A stretch of DNA of 64,000 nucleotides from Pyrrhosoma nymphula (taxonomy: Eukaryota > Arthropoda > Insecta > Odonata > Coenagrionidae). Position numbers and translations under genes: made by a program. This document shows positions 24,705-36,231 of the stretch, in pieces; the first letter of the stretch is position 1, and each line of letters begins with the position of its first letter. The DNA is taken from positions 130,745,422 through 130,809,421 of the forward strand of contig OY754329.1 in the NCBI GenBank assembly GCA_963573305.1. The letters run 5' to 3'. Below the pieces are notes generated by a model. It was not told the origin of the DNA and ran no database searches. It saw only the letters and a program-made list of their open reading frames with translations.

Positions 24705-24989
24705 ACAAGTGTAAAGAATACCATTGTCAGCCAAGCGGAAATCGTCCCAGATACCAGCCTAGAATCGGTATGGTGCTCTATTAGATGCCCTAAATCAAAA
24801 ACAATATTCGTGTGCGCATACTACAGGCCACCTAACACCGACGTAACCTCAATTTTAGAACTCGAAACACAAATAAAGAACATCACATCCAGGAACACCG
24901 GAAGAAATTTAATCATAGGTGGAGATTTCAATACGCCCTCTATAGATTGGAGGACCTACAGTTACATATCAGGGGGAAGAAACAAAGAT
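24705..24989 (+). pseudogene. Non-LTR retrotransposon endonuclease fragment
   Basis: This is part of the AP-like (exonuclease-endonuclease-phosphatase) domain that opens ORF2 of CR1/Jockey-group LINEs; the enzyme nicks the target site for target-primed reverse transcription. Seen directly: an open frame starting at 24510 in which residues 66-160 read as endonuclease, with VCAYYRPPN at residues 101-109 and IIGGDFNTPSIDW at 135-147 (the GDFN catalytic box). Residues before about 65 do not resemble the domain and may be unrelated upstream sequence. The N-terminal catalytic part and everything after the GDFN box (rest of the endonuclease, the reverse transcriptase) are missing. The homology stops at about 24990, exactly where an oppositely oriented LINE 3' tail begins. 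A dead, truncated copy. Confidence 0.88.
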
Positions 24990-25106
24990 ATCTACATCTA
25001 CAAAATACCCTGCAAGCCACCACAGGGGAGTGTTGCAGGGGGTAAGTATTCACCAACATGCATTACACATTATACCCTGAAGTAAGTGTAACTACGACTA
25101 ATAACT
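24990..25106 (-). mobile_element. Inverted LINE 3'-tail fragment abutting the endonuclease relic
   Basis: Read on the minus strand it gives GGGTATAATGTGTAATGCATG, then TACCCCCTGCAAC, TGGCTTGCAGGGTATTTTG (in pieces) and a short TAGATGTAGAT end at 24993. This is the same tail, in the same order, as 40478-40590 and 42601-42705, in the opposite orientation to the endonuclease fragment beside it. The last codons of the 24510-25085 open frame are therefore antisense tail sequence, not protein. Either a second LINE copy inserted here in inverted orientation, or the element was inverted during reverse transcription (twin priming). Confidence 0.8.
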
Positions 25107-25394
25107 AACTACGACACACGATGCCATTAACGTGCAATTTAAGTAAAAGAACGTGCCATATGTAAATCGCTTAAAAATGCTAAACTCAATCCCTCGGATA
25201 AGACTCCAAACTGAGGTCTCCTGGGCGCCTTCGATTGATAATAGGCTCCGACGGCAGGTTTATCACGTCTACTCCATTACACCTCCAATAATCTTTTTGT
25301 GTGACTCGGTGAAAGGGAACCGGCAGCTGGAGTAAACAAAATAACTAGATACGAAAGTACTGCGCACATTCAATGCTGTTACAATTGTCAGGGA
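25107..25394. other. Unassigned DNA
   Basis: Less than 300 bp between LINE and SINE relics; a 60-codon ORF with no domain. Nothing recognised. Confidence 0.4.
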
Positions 25395-25480
25395 TCAGTT
25401 TATGGAATATTCGCTTCCCTTTACAAGAGCTTGGGTTCGTAATCCAGATATTTTTCAGGGGAGTAACGATTCCTTGTAGA
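25395..25480 (+). mobile_element. SINE relic, second copy of the 3551-3640 family
   Basis: TATTCGCTTCCC, then a B-box-like GGGTTCGTAATCC, then AGATATTTTTCAG and GGGAGTAACGATTCC, in the same order as at 3551-3640 but without the 12-bp spacer after the B-box. This copy keeps the better B-box. No A-box is convincing and no target duplication is visible. Confidence 0.45.
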
Positions 25481-28204
25481 TTTACATATAAAAAGCACTT
25501 CAAGAGTAGCACTCCGTCCTTCAGATGGAATTTTAAACCGCCATTTCTATGGCACTTTTCGTTAATAGTAGGCTGAAGTCGTCGCCGGGTTTATATCCAC
25601 TCTTCCTTAAGCTCTCCAAGTAATACTTCTCTTATCGCTCTACCCACCTATACTAAATTACGCAAATGACCTCAGTTGTCGATCACCTCCCCCAAATAAC
25701 CAAACAACCGAAGGATAACTAGGCGACGAAGAGGGGGACAAAGAATTGAGAAGGATGGAGGTGAAGTCAAAACTGATGGAATTTTCCAGCGAGACGAGTT
25801 TCGCATGCAGGGCAAAAGGATAAAGAGGCATGAAATGATAGAGGAGAGAGAAATGAACGAAGGTGAGGAAGGAAATCGGAAATGCAAATCCGGGTATTTT
25901 ATGTTTTTTACTTCTCTCATCTCCCCTTCGCTGGATCTCCCGGGCGTAATAAGCGGTGTTGCAGGAATAAATTACGAGTTGCGATTGGAGGATTACCGGT
26001 GGAAGAGGATGAGGGAGGTGGGCTCGGATTAGAATGACGAACCAGGGAATTGACTTGGCAGCAGAATTGGGAACGACGCATCAAGACTGTGTGAGTCAAC
26101 GCAAAACCACACCTTTTCATTCATGCAGTTTCAAAAAAAATCCTGGTTAAACTCATAATATGGATGATCAATGGAAGAAGAAAGCGAACTAAAATATGTA
26201 GATAAACGAATGATAATGATTTTTTATATAGTGGTCCCTTAAATGTGCCCAAAGAACCGGACGCAGTGCCATTTGCACTTCACTAACGCATTTCGTCTGC
26301 GATATTTTGGCAGAAAAATCTTAACCCAATTCTCCACCTCGTAAACACCTTATCGAGAGAATATTGGCATCTAAAATGTATATTTCGCCGTGGAGATATC
26401 TATTTACCTCGCTTATAAAGTAACGATACGGGAAGTTGTAATCTGCCTGCCAGTGACGCCTGTTTGAAGGACTTCCAGGCGACTTATGAAGCTGCAATTT
26501 GGCAGAAATGCAGGTCGTGACCTAAAGCCAACCGCAAAAGTAGCAAAAAACAGCGAACTAAAGTTTATGGCTTTCTTTTATGTCATATTATTAACTTTTA
26601 CTCCAATAAGAAAAGCATTGTGGTTTCTTTTTTTTAGCATTTTTTTAGATTACTTGCAATCAAGGTATATAGGGTTGAAATTTTCACTTTTGGGTGTCAA
26701 AAAGGATGTAGAATCGACGAAAAAATATAGGAAAATTGCAAGCAACAATTTAAAGGGATTAGTTTCGCCCCGTATTCGTAAACTTTTAGCCCCTACAAGA
26801 AGTCATTGAACTTGGTTCAGGTTTAATTTATTTATTTTTTTAATTACTGACACTCAAGATTTAAGGTTGAAACTTTCACTGTCGGATGACTAAATAAATT
26901 TAATTTTTATTTCTTGCCTTTGATTTTACTACATGCTTCGCTTTAGTCTGAAAATTGTGTTTTTGTTTCCAAAAGAGTCAATTTGTTTCCACTACATTAA
27001 CAATTTAAAATTTACTTGGCAACCGCTGCATAGGCTTTCAATGGGAACTAATGCCCGAGGCCTTTATGACTTACGCTATTTTATCTATAAGAGAATAACA
27101 GTGAGGTTTTTAGCAGGGGTATTTTTCACCCCATCCTCTCCATGGGTGGTTAATGGTCCTTAAATGGTACATCTACTTTTCACGTCACATCTTGGTGATC
27201 CTTTTAATCTCATGAAAGACTGATGAATGATTTTTTTCTTCTTTCCGTTGAATTTCAACGAACACCCTCTCTCCTAACATAAAATTAAAAAAAAAATGAC
27301 AAAGCACTCGTTTCAGGAGCCAACCTCCTTAATATTCGGAGAGGAAGGAGGAAGATTTGGGTGCGGTGATTTGGAAGAGAGGGAGGGAGAGAGATTATGA
27401 GGAGATAGGGGGCGGTGAGGAGGAGAAAGGGAGGGAGGGTAGGAGGGGAACGAGTTGAAGTTCACGGAGAGTCAAACCCGAGGGCGCTGTGTCCTTTACG
27501 AAGGCGAAACGGAGAGGACGAGATTCGGTCGCCCGGGGCGGAATCCGATCCGGATTCGCGAAGCGAAAGAGTGAGAAATGGGTGGGGTTAATTGCGGGGA
27601 TGGTGGCGGTGGTTCTCGGAATTCTCGATACACTAGAGAGCTCTCCGGTTCCTTTCCCTCACATGTAGTTAAGAAAAAACACACCCTCAACGCACTATAG
27701 CAGACGCAATGAAATCCGTAATCGAAATTTAATTGGCAATTTTGAAAAGAGATTAGCAATTTTTTCGCTTGGGAAAAACGTATCACATTGCGACGAAAAC
27801 GCGATGATAAATCAATTAAAAGTAATGACACCAATAGTCGTGTTTGCCAGGCGTAAGTTCAGCGTAAGTGAACTTACACCAGGCAAAAAGACATCTTAAA
27901 TTAAACGATGAAACCTCCAAGACGTCTTTGGTGCCACGCGCCATCAACTTAAGCAAGACTTTTCCTCAAGTGGAAATGATAAATGTTATCCAATACTAAG
28001 TTTTTATAAACGAAAAAGTCAACTAGATAATCAAAATTTCGTGTTTTCAATTTTAGAATTATTTTTGAAGACTTACGGTTAATTTTCGTCGGAGGAAAGC
28101 GATTGCGCCCTCTAATCTCCTGGTCAAAATCACTGGTGCTTATTTTAATTTTAATAATTTTCCATGACCACCGAAAACAGCTCCTATGGGCTTTTACAAT
28201 GAGG
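25481..28204. other. Unassigned DNA with small structured sites
   Basis: No gene supported. Sites seen: a short direct repeat (TTAGATTACTTGCAATCAAGG at about 26645, compared in pieces, and TTAATTACTGACACTCAAG at about 26839, each followed by GGTTGAAA(C/T)TTTCACT); a purine-rich tract at 27340-27450 with a canonical quadruplex motif at 27429-27448 (tracts GGG, GGG, GGG, GGGG); a CpG-rich patch at 27480-27640; and a 45-bp imperfect palindrome at 27843-27887 (GCCAGGCGTAAGTTCA and TGAACTTACACCAGGC). Confidence 0.5.
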
Positions 28205-28330
28205 TGGTTTAACAGTCAACAACGACAAACACAAACAATCATCCCCGGAGTATTGAAAAATCCACCCAGGCGGGATTCGAACCCGCGACCGAAGGGTAAG
28301 CAGGCGATAACTTCACCCCGCCGCCACCGA
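28205..28330 (-). mobile_element. tRNA-derived SINE, minus strand
   Basis: On the minus strand, 28330 down to 28262 reads as a tRNA-like head: an A-box-like TGGCGGCGGGGTGAAG, a central TCGCCTGCTTACCC, and a strong B-box GCGGGTTCGAATCCCG followed by CCTGGGTGG. Below 28262 the body continues with ATTTTTCAATACTCCGGGG and a TGTTTGTGTTTGTCGTTG tract, ending near 28205. A second, more diverged copy of this head is at 41793-41872. A functional tRNA is unlikely because the acceptor ends do not pair and there is a SINE body downstream. Confidence 0.7.
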
Positions 28331-30135
28331 AGACCTATGATGACGACGAATGCATGCATTTACTGAAGCCATTGATGGAATCACGGATACTATATATACT
28401 TATACAGTATCCTTGGAAGGAATCTAACACTACTAGAATGTTGGGAAAGAAACAGAAGAGGGACGATGGCGTTGGCACTGGCTTACATTCACGGAAAGAA
28501 TCAATAAGGCCAACAGCAAACGATTTCCAATCCGATAAACGTTGCACCGCACTTGGAGTTCTTCCAAAAACCGACAATACCGAGGGATCGTAACACAAAT
28601 TAGAAATACAGCCGTGAGAGTAAAACTAACAGGCTCCAGAAATGAAGATTAACCGACAGAACATAAAATGTATTCTATTTATCTGAAAATAACAATTAGT
28701 AATCATTAAATAGCCAAAAGCTCTCCAAAACTGACGAAATGAGGGTAAATGAGTGTCATTTCACCATGATGACTAGAGTAATATAACCGTTCACTCGAAT
28801 ACTGAGATAATGATTATATTACTTTCAAATGGAAGAAATGAAGAAACCATGATACTTAATCATTTTAAGGTAAGAAATTGATTAAAAAGGAATAACGATA
28901 TTCAACGCAACAGAGCCATTAGCCCTGCGACGCTTATAGCAGCAGTAGGGCAAATTATAAAATGACAAGGTTTTAGTGGAAAAGAGTTAACACAGCTGAG
29001 TTTCTCCTTCAGCCAAATTTTTCCTCATTATTGTATCAAACATAGACGATATTTTTTTCTTATATGAGATCGAAAGGACGAACACATGGATAAATATAAG
29101 CAGAACAAACTTACAAAAACTATAAAGAACTGTGTCGGGTTTATGGGACATCTATAGAACCTTGGATTCGAGATCCGGTAGGGAAGGCAGAAAAACTGAG
29201 CGTGATTCACTTGGCTCCAGTGATTTTTCGACACGCCTTAACTTTGCAGTTTCGTTTGGAGGAACGCTTTGGTGGCGCAGTTTTAAAATACTACAACTGA
29301 TGAAAAGCGGAACATCAAGGAATGATTGAAAAGGAAAAAAATGTTTTCCATTCTGACGAAGCTGCTGTAATACCAATGGAGGGTAAACGATCAGTTGAGC
29401 TACAAAGCCGGAAAATAAAAAAAAAATCCAAAACAGCGCAGATTTAAGGTCAAGGCAACCCAAAAGAAAAGTGACTCGAAAGAGTCCGCGAAAAAAAATC
29501 AGAAGGATAAACTGCAGCTGGAGAAATTTTATTGGAGTTTAATGGCGCTTATTCACTCATCAACTAATTCCGCAAAAAACATTTTTTGACCCAAAAAAAA
29601 TCTATATTTCTAATTCCTCACAGGCAAATCGCCATCGCTTACTCTGCACTCTGACCAAGATAATCAGAACAAAGCTGGCGATTCGATACGAGTGCAGGTT
29701 TCTTTTTGTAAACTATTATTACCCAAAAAAATTATTTGGCACAGTGACGCCAATACGCACAAGAAATCGTACACTCGTTTGTACTTGCAAAGCTCTCAAG
29801 TCGAGAAGCTACAAAAAAATTGATCATACATAATGCCTAATCTAATCTCGTTTAGTTTAGCAGTGCGTTAAGACATTTATATGGTTGATTGACGTAGTTT
29901 ATAACGGGAAATACATCCGCTTTCATCAAGAGTAAAAAACAACAGCTGTTTTGCAAGAAATATTAGGCTATCTTCGAAAAATATGTCGGGGGCATATTAA
30001 GATTTCCGCCGAACAGTTGTTTGTGAACTACTGACGCCAAAAAGCTATCTTCTAAATAAATGGCTCCAAACCCGTAATTTTCACCTCAGGAACCACAGAG
30101 ATAACGCTGAGTCCCTTGTTTATTCACATCATTTT
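28331..30135. other. Unassigned DNA
   Basis: Overlapping small ORFs on both strands (65-103 codons) with no domain. An isolated B-box-like GGATTCGAGATCC near 29163 has no matching A-box. Nothing else seen. Confidence 0.4.
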
Positions 30136-30545
30136 CGCCACCATACATGACTTATGGACTCAAATAGCCACTTTCGAGTAGCCTCATATTCAACTCATTT
30201 TATTCATAAATTTAGTTTGCATCACCTAAGAGAGCGCAGGTATTCACATATTTCAACAATAATTTGGTTATAAAAAGTGTTCAACGTGTAGTCATATTCT
30301 CTCGCAAACCAGAGAGCCATTTCGAATTTCTTTGCGTGGTAAGCCAGCGAGTTATTGATTTTGAGATAGTACCCACCATGAAAATGCCTTAAAATTGAAG
30401 GGACGGTTCCATACTGCATTCCTAATTCAGGATATTTACTTGCGACATGCAATTACGAAATGTTTTCCAGTACGCAAATTTGCGATAGCAGGTTTCGAAT
30501 TAATTATGTTATTAGTTTCTGATAAAAGACTGAAATACCAGAATT
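30136..30545. repeat. Duplicated block A, first copy
   Basis: This 410-bp block, from CGCCACCATACATGAC to ACTGAAATACCAGAATT, recurs in the same orientation at 32210-32618 with roughly 95 percent identity by eye and about one net indel. It covers the minus-strand ORF at 30222-30452 and the plus-strand ORFs at 32338-32650; these frames are not conserved between copies, so the repeat does not look coding. Confidence 0.92.
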
Positions 30546-31227
30546 TCGTAACTTCTGCTCGCTGATTAGCGAACCAGGCAATGCACGTTATTTACAACAT
30601 TGTTAGTCATAAATAGACAGGTACCACTCCTAATCGCAACATTGGACCGCACTTAAGTTACGAAAACCGGGAATGGGAAAATAATGCGTAAAAATATAAA
30701 ATACGGAGTCATTACGAATTCTTACATATGGTCCATCATGAATCTGGTAATTAAATCTTAAAAAGATTGGAAGTGGAGTTAAAATGAAACCCTGAAATAG
30801 AGGAAAGTTTATAGTTTGCCAAACCGCAAGACACAAACAGTTACATAGTCCGTTCTGTGTGCGCAAATGTTAATTTTAACCAGAAATAACCTAAGAACTC
30901 TTTAAAATTTCAAATGGGAAACGGTGTTTAAAACATGGCAACGTCATATTGGTATTCATTGGTCACGAGGTCACCATTGTACAGAAGTTCATCGACTCGG
31001 ATGATGGAGATGCGTTTTTAAACCTAATCAGACCAACTAATGAATCAATCAATCAAACGGACGAGAGACTGAAACAGAATCCAGGATACGCAAAGCTTTT
31101 TGGCGACCCTTTGATTTAAATTACCACACATTACGCATGAGAACATTAATGTGATTTTGTTCGGTATATTCCACAATAAAAGACCAACATACCCCTTAAT
31201 ATGTTTACCGAAAGACTACCCGCTGAT
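30546..31227. other. Spacer between duplicated blocks A and B
   Basis: This 682-bp stretch is present here only; it is absent from the second copy, where block B' is followed directly by block A'. I recognise no gene or element in it. Confidence 0.6.
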
Positions 31228-31390
31228 GGTTCCTAAAAATTAGAACCCAAAATCAAGTGTGTTATTTTCCCTCACATTAATGTTCACTCTCCACAAAATT
31301 ATGGCTATTCATCACCAGTTAAGTAGTTCTCAAATGGACTACGAATGTTGTGGAAACTCATAACACCCTGATAACGATTAAACAAACCGC
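31228..31390. repeat. Duplicated block B, first copy
   Basis: This 163-bp block (GGTTCCTAAAAATTAGAACC through AACAAACCGC) recurs at 32049-32212 in the same orientation with about 95 percent identity. In the first locus B lies after A with 682 bp between; in the second it lies immediately before A. Confidence 0.9.
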
Positions 31391-32048
31391 TATTATTACT
31401 GCATTAACACTTGGGATGTGCGGTTATATCGCCTAGTTTAGAGAGCAACTAATTGTAAGTGAGAAGAGAGCGCAACAGCATTTCTTTCACTTATAGCTCA
31501 ACGTCCAGCCAGAATAAAATAGGACGTTATGGCGCAATCATAAACTCAAAATCACGCAGGGCCTTCTCCTCTGGGGCAATACATGTTCTCCTTTTCATCT
31601 CTTAGTAATGTTCATCGATCTCCAATTGACCACGCTTCCCTAGGCAACCGCAATAATCAACCAAATCGAAGCCATCTGCCTGAAATTCGTAGGAAAGGGT
31701 TTTTACGCTGACTGAGTCTGCTTCATATTTCCTTCACGCATCCTGAGCACTTGCAGCTAACCACGGAGCCAAAGAACTGAGTGATGACGGAAGAAAAAAG
31801 GCTTAAAAAAAGAGGAGGTTTCAAATGGTCCATGAAGATAGGGGCGTTTGGATGTTGGAACTTGAATGCCTAAGCAACAAATGATTTTAATATCGGAAAA
31901 AGGTCACTTGATGAATCCAATTTTTTTAAGCGCACAATTCTTATAGGCCTACAGCGGAGGGTGGAGCTGTTATAGCAAAAGTCTGACAACATTCAAGTCG
32001 CGCTGAACTCTTATAAAGTAAAGGTTCGAATCCCGCGAAGGAGAGAGA
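31391..32048. other. DNA between the two duplication loci
   Basis: No gene seen. A B-box-like GGTTCGAATCCCGCG at about 32024-32038 ends just before block B' begins; there is no clear A-box, so it may be a 5'-truncated tRNA-SINE head or chance. Confidence 0.4.
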
Positions 32049-32618
32049 GGGTTCCCAAAACTTAGAACCCAAAATCAAGTGTGTTATTTTCCCTCACATT
32101 AATGTTCACTCTCCACAAAATTATGGCTTTTCATCACCAGTTAAGTAGTTCTCAAAAGGACTACGAATGTTGTGGAAACTCATGACACCCTGACAACGAT
32201 TAAGGAAACCGCCACCATACATGACTTATGGACTCAAATAGCCACTTTCGAGTAGCCTCATCGTCAACTCATTTTATTCAAAAATTTAGTTTGCATCACC
32301 TAAGAGAGCGCAGGTATTCACACATTTCAACAATAATTTGGTTATAAAAAGTGTTCAACGTGTAGTCAAATTCTCTCGCAAACCAGAGAGCCATTTCGAA
32401 TTTCTTTGCGTGGTAAGCCAGCGAGTTATTGATTTTGAGATAGTACCTACCATGAAAGTACCGTATATTGAAGCGACGGTTCGATACTGCATCCCTAACT
32501 CAGGATATTTACTTGCGACATGCAATTACGAAATGTTTTCCAGGACGCACATTTGTGATAACCGGTTTCGAATTAATTATGTTATTAGTTATTGATAACA
32601 GACTGAAATACCAGAATT
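32049..32618. repeat. Second copy of the duplication with block order swapped (B'-A')
   Basis: Block B' (32049-32212) runs straight into block A' (32210-32618). At the junction the copies share three bases, CGC: B ends ACCGC, A begins CGCCACC. The source locus has A, 682 bp, B. Joining the end of B to the start of A is what closing a 1255-bp circle (30136-31390) would give, after which the circle would have been opened within the spacer. The alternative is that B-A is the full form of a dispersed repeat and the first locus holds two partial copies. Confidence 0.9.
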
Positions 32619-34865
32619 GTGCTGAGCTAATACTAAGACTCATGCATTAGGCTTAAGTGGGTGGTATAAACATAAGCAGCCAATGTACATAAACACACAA
32701 AAAACATAGGAGTAAGCAACATCCAAATACAAACGCAATATTTCCTTCAGTCACTGCAACGACATAAAGTATGGACTTGGGATTTGGTAAAACGTTTCCA
32801 GCCGGCCAACACATCTCCAAATGGACTCAATATACAGAATTCGCGTAAATACAAGGACTGCGACAATTTGAATTATTCGGTTTAACGTAGAACATCAACT
32901 CCTTAACATTTTATTTTGAAAAGTGTTGGAAGTTACTAACAGTAACTGCTATGTCAAAGACATGTTTGCTAGATTTTTAAAGATAATAATTACGTTTATG
33001 AAAAAAAGAAATGTAACAGTATCCTCCTGACTGCACTGAGTAGATTATAACGAACGTTAAATAACACAATGGCCAAGAGCAATGAACGATTGACTTTAAA
33101 GCTTTAACCACTCTTAACAAGCTGCGTATTGCACAATTTTGCTGAAATATCGGAAACGAATACAAAAGGTCCTGAATGTGTCACCGCTGCTTTCGGACAA
33201 GAACTAACGGCGACTTAGTTATGCTCGCTTCTACAAAAAAAAGAAAACGCCGACACAGGATCGACAAGATCCAGTCAATAGGAAAATCTTAATCAAGTGT
33301 AAGACTACCGGTGACAACAAAAATATGTATCGTTGATGGCAACAGAAATAGGAAAGTACAAATTTTCTGCAATTTCCGGGTTCTCTAACAAACCTAACAT
33401 CTATACAAACAACCGAACACACTAGTATTCCACAAAAATACATAAAAATTATAAATACTTCCCATATGAAGAGATTCAGGAAGTATTTTCAGTCACAGAG
33501 AGAGTTAGTGGGAAGGAAAGGGGAGTTTTTGGGAGGAAATTTAGAGTAGCAACGATTCATGTAAACCTAGATTAACCGGCAGATCAAAAACAATTCCTCC
33601 CTTAAAATTGTCTACAACAATATTTCATGATACAATGCCTTGAATAATGATTCCTCTGGAAAATAAGAAACACAAGACAAGGAAGCACTGAAAATAATAC
33701 ATTAATGACGAACTCATTTGCAAAAATGTTAAGAAATGGTTCGTACAAACTTTCATACGGAATGCAGCTATTAATGTTTGCGAAATGCGGTAACGGCCGA
33801 AAGAGGATGTGACTTTAGGAAGACCGATTAGGAATAGCCGATTGGGATGAAAAAAGGCTGGAAAAGTAGATGCAGGACGTATTAGGGATGAAAAAAAGTG
33901 AATATTGTGGTGGAAGGGAGATTGTTGGGTAACGCGGGAGTAGGGAGGAGGCGACGATGCATTTAGGATGTCAGTATGAGAAATGCAAGATTATTAAGAA
34001 ATGAAGTGGAAAATAATGTAACGCAGAAGGAGTTTAGTATGGGAGAAAATACTAACGAAGCGCCAAGAATGTTTTTCGTAAGCCGCGAAACTGTCAAATG
34101 GCAAACCTATAAATGACGAGGTGATTTCTCCAGAGCGGAGGCTGATAGCCATTGTCCTACCAGCTGACTAAAGAGAAATCGCGAAAAAAGCTTAGTAAGG
34201 CAAAAGGAACGAGAGAAGAGGTTAGGAGACATCTTTCGAAATTTTACTGAGCCAAATCCTATTACAAACACAATCATTCCTCTCCAAAGTAAAAAGAAGG
34301 GCATCACTGGCAAAGACGCAATCAAAAGGAAGAGGGAAATTAATAATAATGATAAGGACTCATAAATGAAAGCATTAGGAAAATATTGGTAAAGCTATTG
34401 ATGCAGAACTCACTGTCGCACGTCAGGTAATGAAACTTGGTCAATGAGGAAAGAGGATGTGCCTACATAAGAGGCTTTGGAAATGTGAGCTTGGAGAAGG
34501 GTGGAGAAAGTAAACTGGTTGAGACGAAAGCCATCGAAGAGATGCTAGATAATGTAGGTGAAGTGGCTGGCGAGAAAAAGCAGAAAAAACGAAAAGAAGC
34601 GAACGGAGAAGATGCTTGCCACGAAAGAAGATTGCCAAGAAGATTGCCACGAAAAAAACTGCGTTAAGAGGGGAAGAGGGAGGAAGAGTAGGGCATTTAG
34701 GACGTTATGAAGGGGAATAGAAATAGTTCAATGCTGAAGAAGGAATAAATATTGTGCAAAATAGTCCAGTGCAAGAGAAATTTCTTATGGTTTCACCATC
34801 CATATTTTTCCGTTAGCCGGAGATTGTCAAAAAGACTAAATTTGACAGATAAATACATGCATATT
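32619..34865. other. Unassigned DNA
   Basis: No supported gene. Plus-strand purine-rich tracts between about 33480 and 34670 explain antisense ORFs at 34107-34325 and 34441-34650 and a Lys/Glu/Arg-rich plus ORF at 34437-34667. No known domain. Confidence 0.4.
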
Positions 34866-35570
34866 ATTCACGCCGTCCTCTTTCGGGGTAGGCACGGTCA
34901 AGAAGCTTAATTCTTAGCGTTGGACCTAGAAAAAAATAACTTCGTTTTGATACCGTTTTCATAATTTCCTCCATAATACCATATTCCTTTAAACACCCCT
35001 TTGCTTCTGCCATATTCACGCATTGCTTCATGCACACTTTGTTGATTTTAACACTCCTAATATTAATCCTCTTAAGAGTCTCTTCCACCACAATATGAGC
35101 TATTTGGTCAACACCTTCCTCTCAAACCATTCATTCCTCTTTCATGCATCGGTTTCGCTATTCGACTCCCATTTATTCTTTCAACTTGATAAAAAAAAAA
35201 TAAGCATGCTCCTTTCATACATGTCCATTACCGGAGTATCTATTCCACAATCTTTCATCATCCACTCATTTCTAACCCTATTCCTAAAACTTTTACCGCA
35301 AACACTTCCCAGATAATCTACACCTACTGAATTTAGCCTAATGTTATGCTTATCCTGGCATACTCAAGTTTCAATGGCATTCAATAAAATGAGGAGAAGT
35401 ACACTTTTGTACACTGCGATTTTTGCTTCCTCAAGCAAGCATTTATTCCTTGATATGCACCACAACTTAAATTTCGTCATTCACACACCACTTAATCTCC
35501 CCATCTATCCTTTATCATTCGCAAACATTTCGGCCTAGGTACACAAAAATCATCATATAATTCGGCAGAT
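34866..35570 (-). pseudogene. RTE-like LINE ORF2 C-terminal relic, antisense
   Basis: Reading the minus strand from about 35570 downward gives, across several frames and stops, the C-terminal landmarks of a large insect LINE polyprotein: FVYLG; EEAKIAVYKSVLL (35380s); a decayed copy of the Y-G-S-E-T-W box; VCQDKHNIRLNSV; LGSVCGKSFRNRVRNEWMM; CGIDTPVMDMYERSML (35200s); GSRIAKPMHERGMNGLRGR; then VCMKQCVNMAEAKG and a terminal DRAYPERGRRE at about 34870. The same landmarks occur in the same order at 55085-55750. The stretch lies downstream of the reverse transcriptase fingers/palm. Stops and frameshifts make it dead. The 75-codon ORF at 34864-35091 is its surviving C-terminus. The clade name is inference from general pattern, not a search. 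Confidence 0.8.
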
Positions 35571-36231
35571 AACTATCTATTTTGGGGAGATCTCTGCGGG
35601 GAGGAGTCTTAGTGGCCAATGTCCTTGCGGTTGACCGAAGAGAAGCTTCGAGAGAAATTGAATTGAGCGAGAGGAGAGAGCTTGCAATGGAGGGAAAAGA
35701 TTTTGGGTTGAGGAGAGAGAAAGAGAGAGAATGCCTGGAGGAATAACACGAACGTGAGCAGAAAGCGAAAGAAGATCAAAACATCCAAGTCGGTTGGAAG
35801 ACGGAGAAATCGCATACTATGAGTTTGAAAGGGGGGGAAGGTCCAGGCCCACATAGAAAATTTCATTAGATTCCCGCTAAAGCTCGAACTAGGGTTTTTT
35901 TGAGTGGCTTATTATTAATTTGAAGTCGAAATTCGATGTTAAAAATGGAAAACACAAAATGGAAGCTCAAAAAAGTCAACAACCGGGGAATAGCACCAGT
36001 TTTTCTTCAAAGTTGTGGTATAACTTTATGTACGTATGTTTCACAACATATATTTCTGTCTACTCTTCGTCTTCAGACTCATTATCATATTATTTCGATG
36101 AATCGGCATAATTAAGCACAAAATATGACAGAAATACCCAAATTTCGCTGATTTTAGGCGGAAACTCTCCTTTAGGTGATACCAATAGATCTGATACGAG
36201 AAAACCAATGGAATTAATTCGTAGTTGACAC
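35571..36231. other. Unassigned DNA upstream of the Penelope-like relic
   Basis: No reverse-transcriptase homology is visible in this interval on the plus strand, so the Penelope-like copy that follows is 5'-truncated. A purine-rich tract at 35620-35730 opens a minus-strand ORF (35609-35866) with no domain. Confidence 0.5.

Noticed and set aside
24510..25085. 191-codon ORF as an intact gene
   Set aside because: Only residues 66-160 are homologous to anything recognisable (a LINE endonuclease); the C-terminal part is antisense LINE tail, and both domain ends are missing.
29155..29180. tRNA or SINE head
   Set aside because: Only a B-box-like GGATTCGAGATCC is present; no A-box at the right distance.
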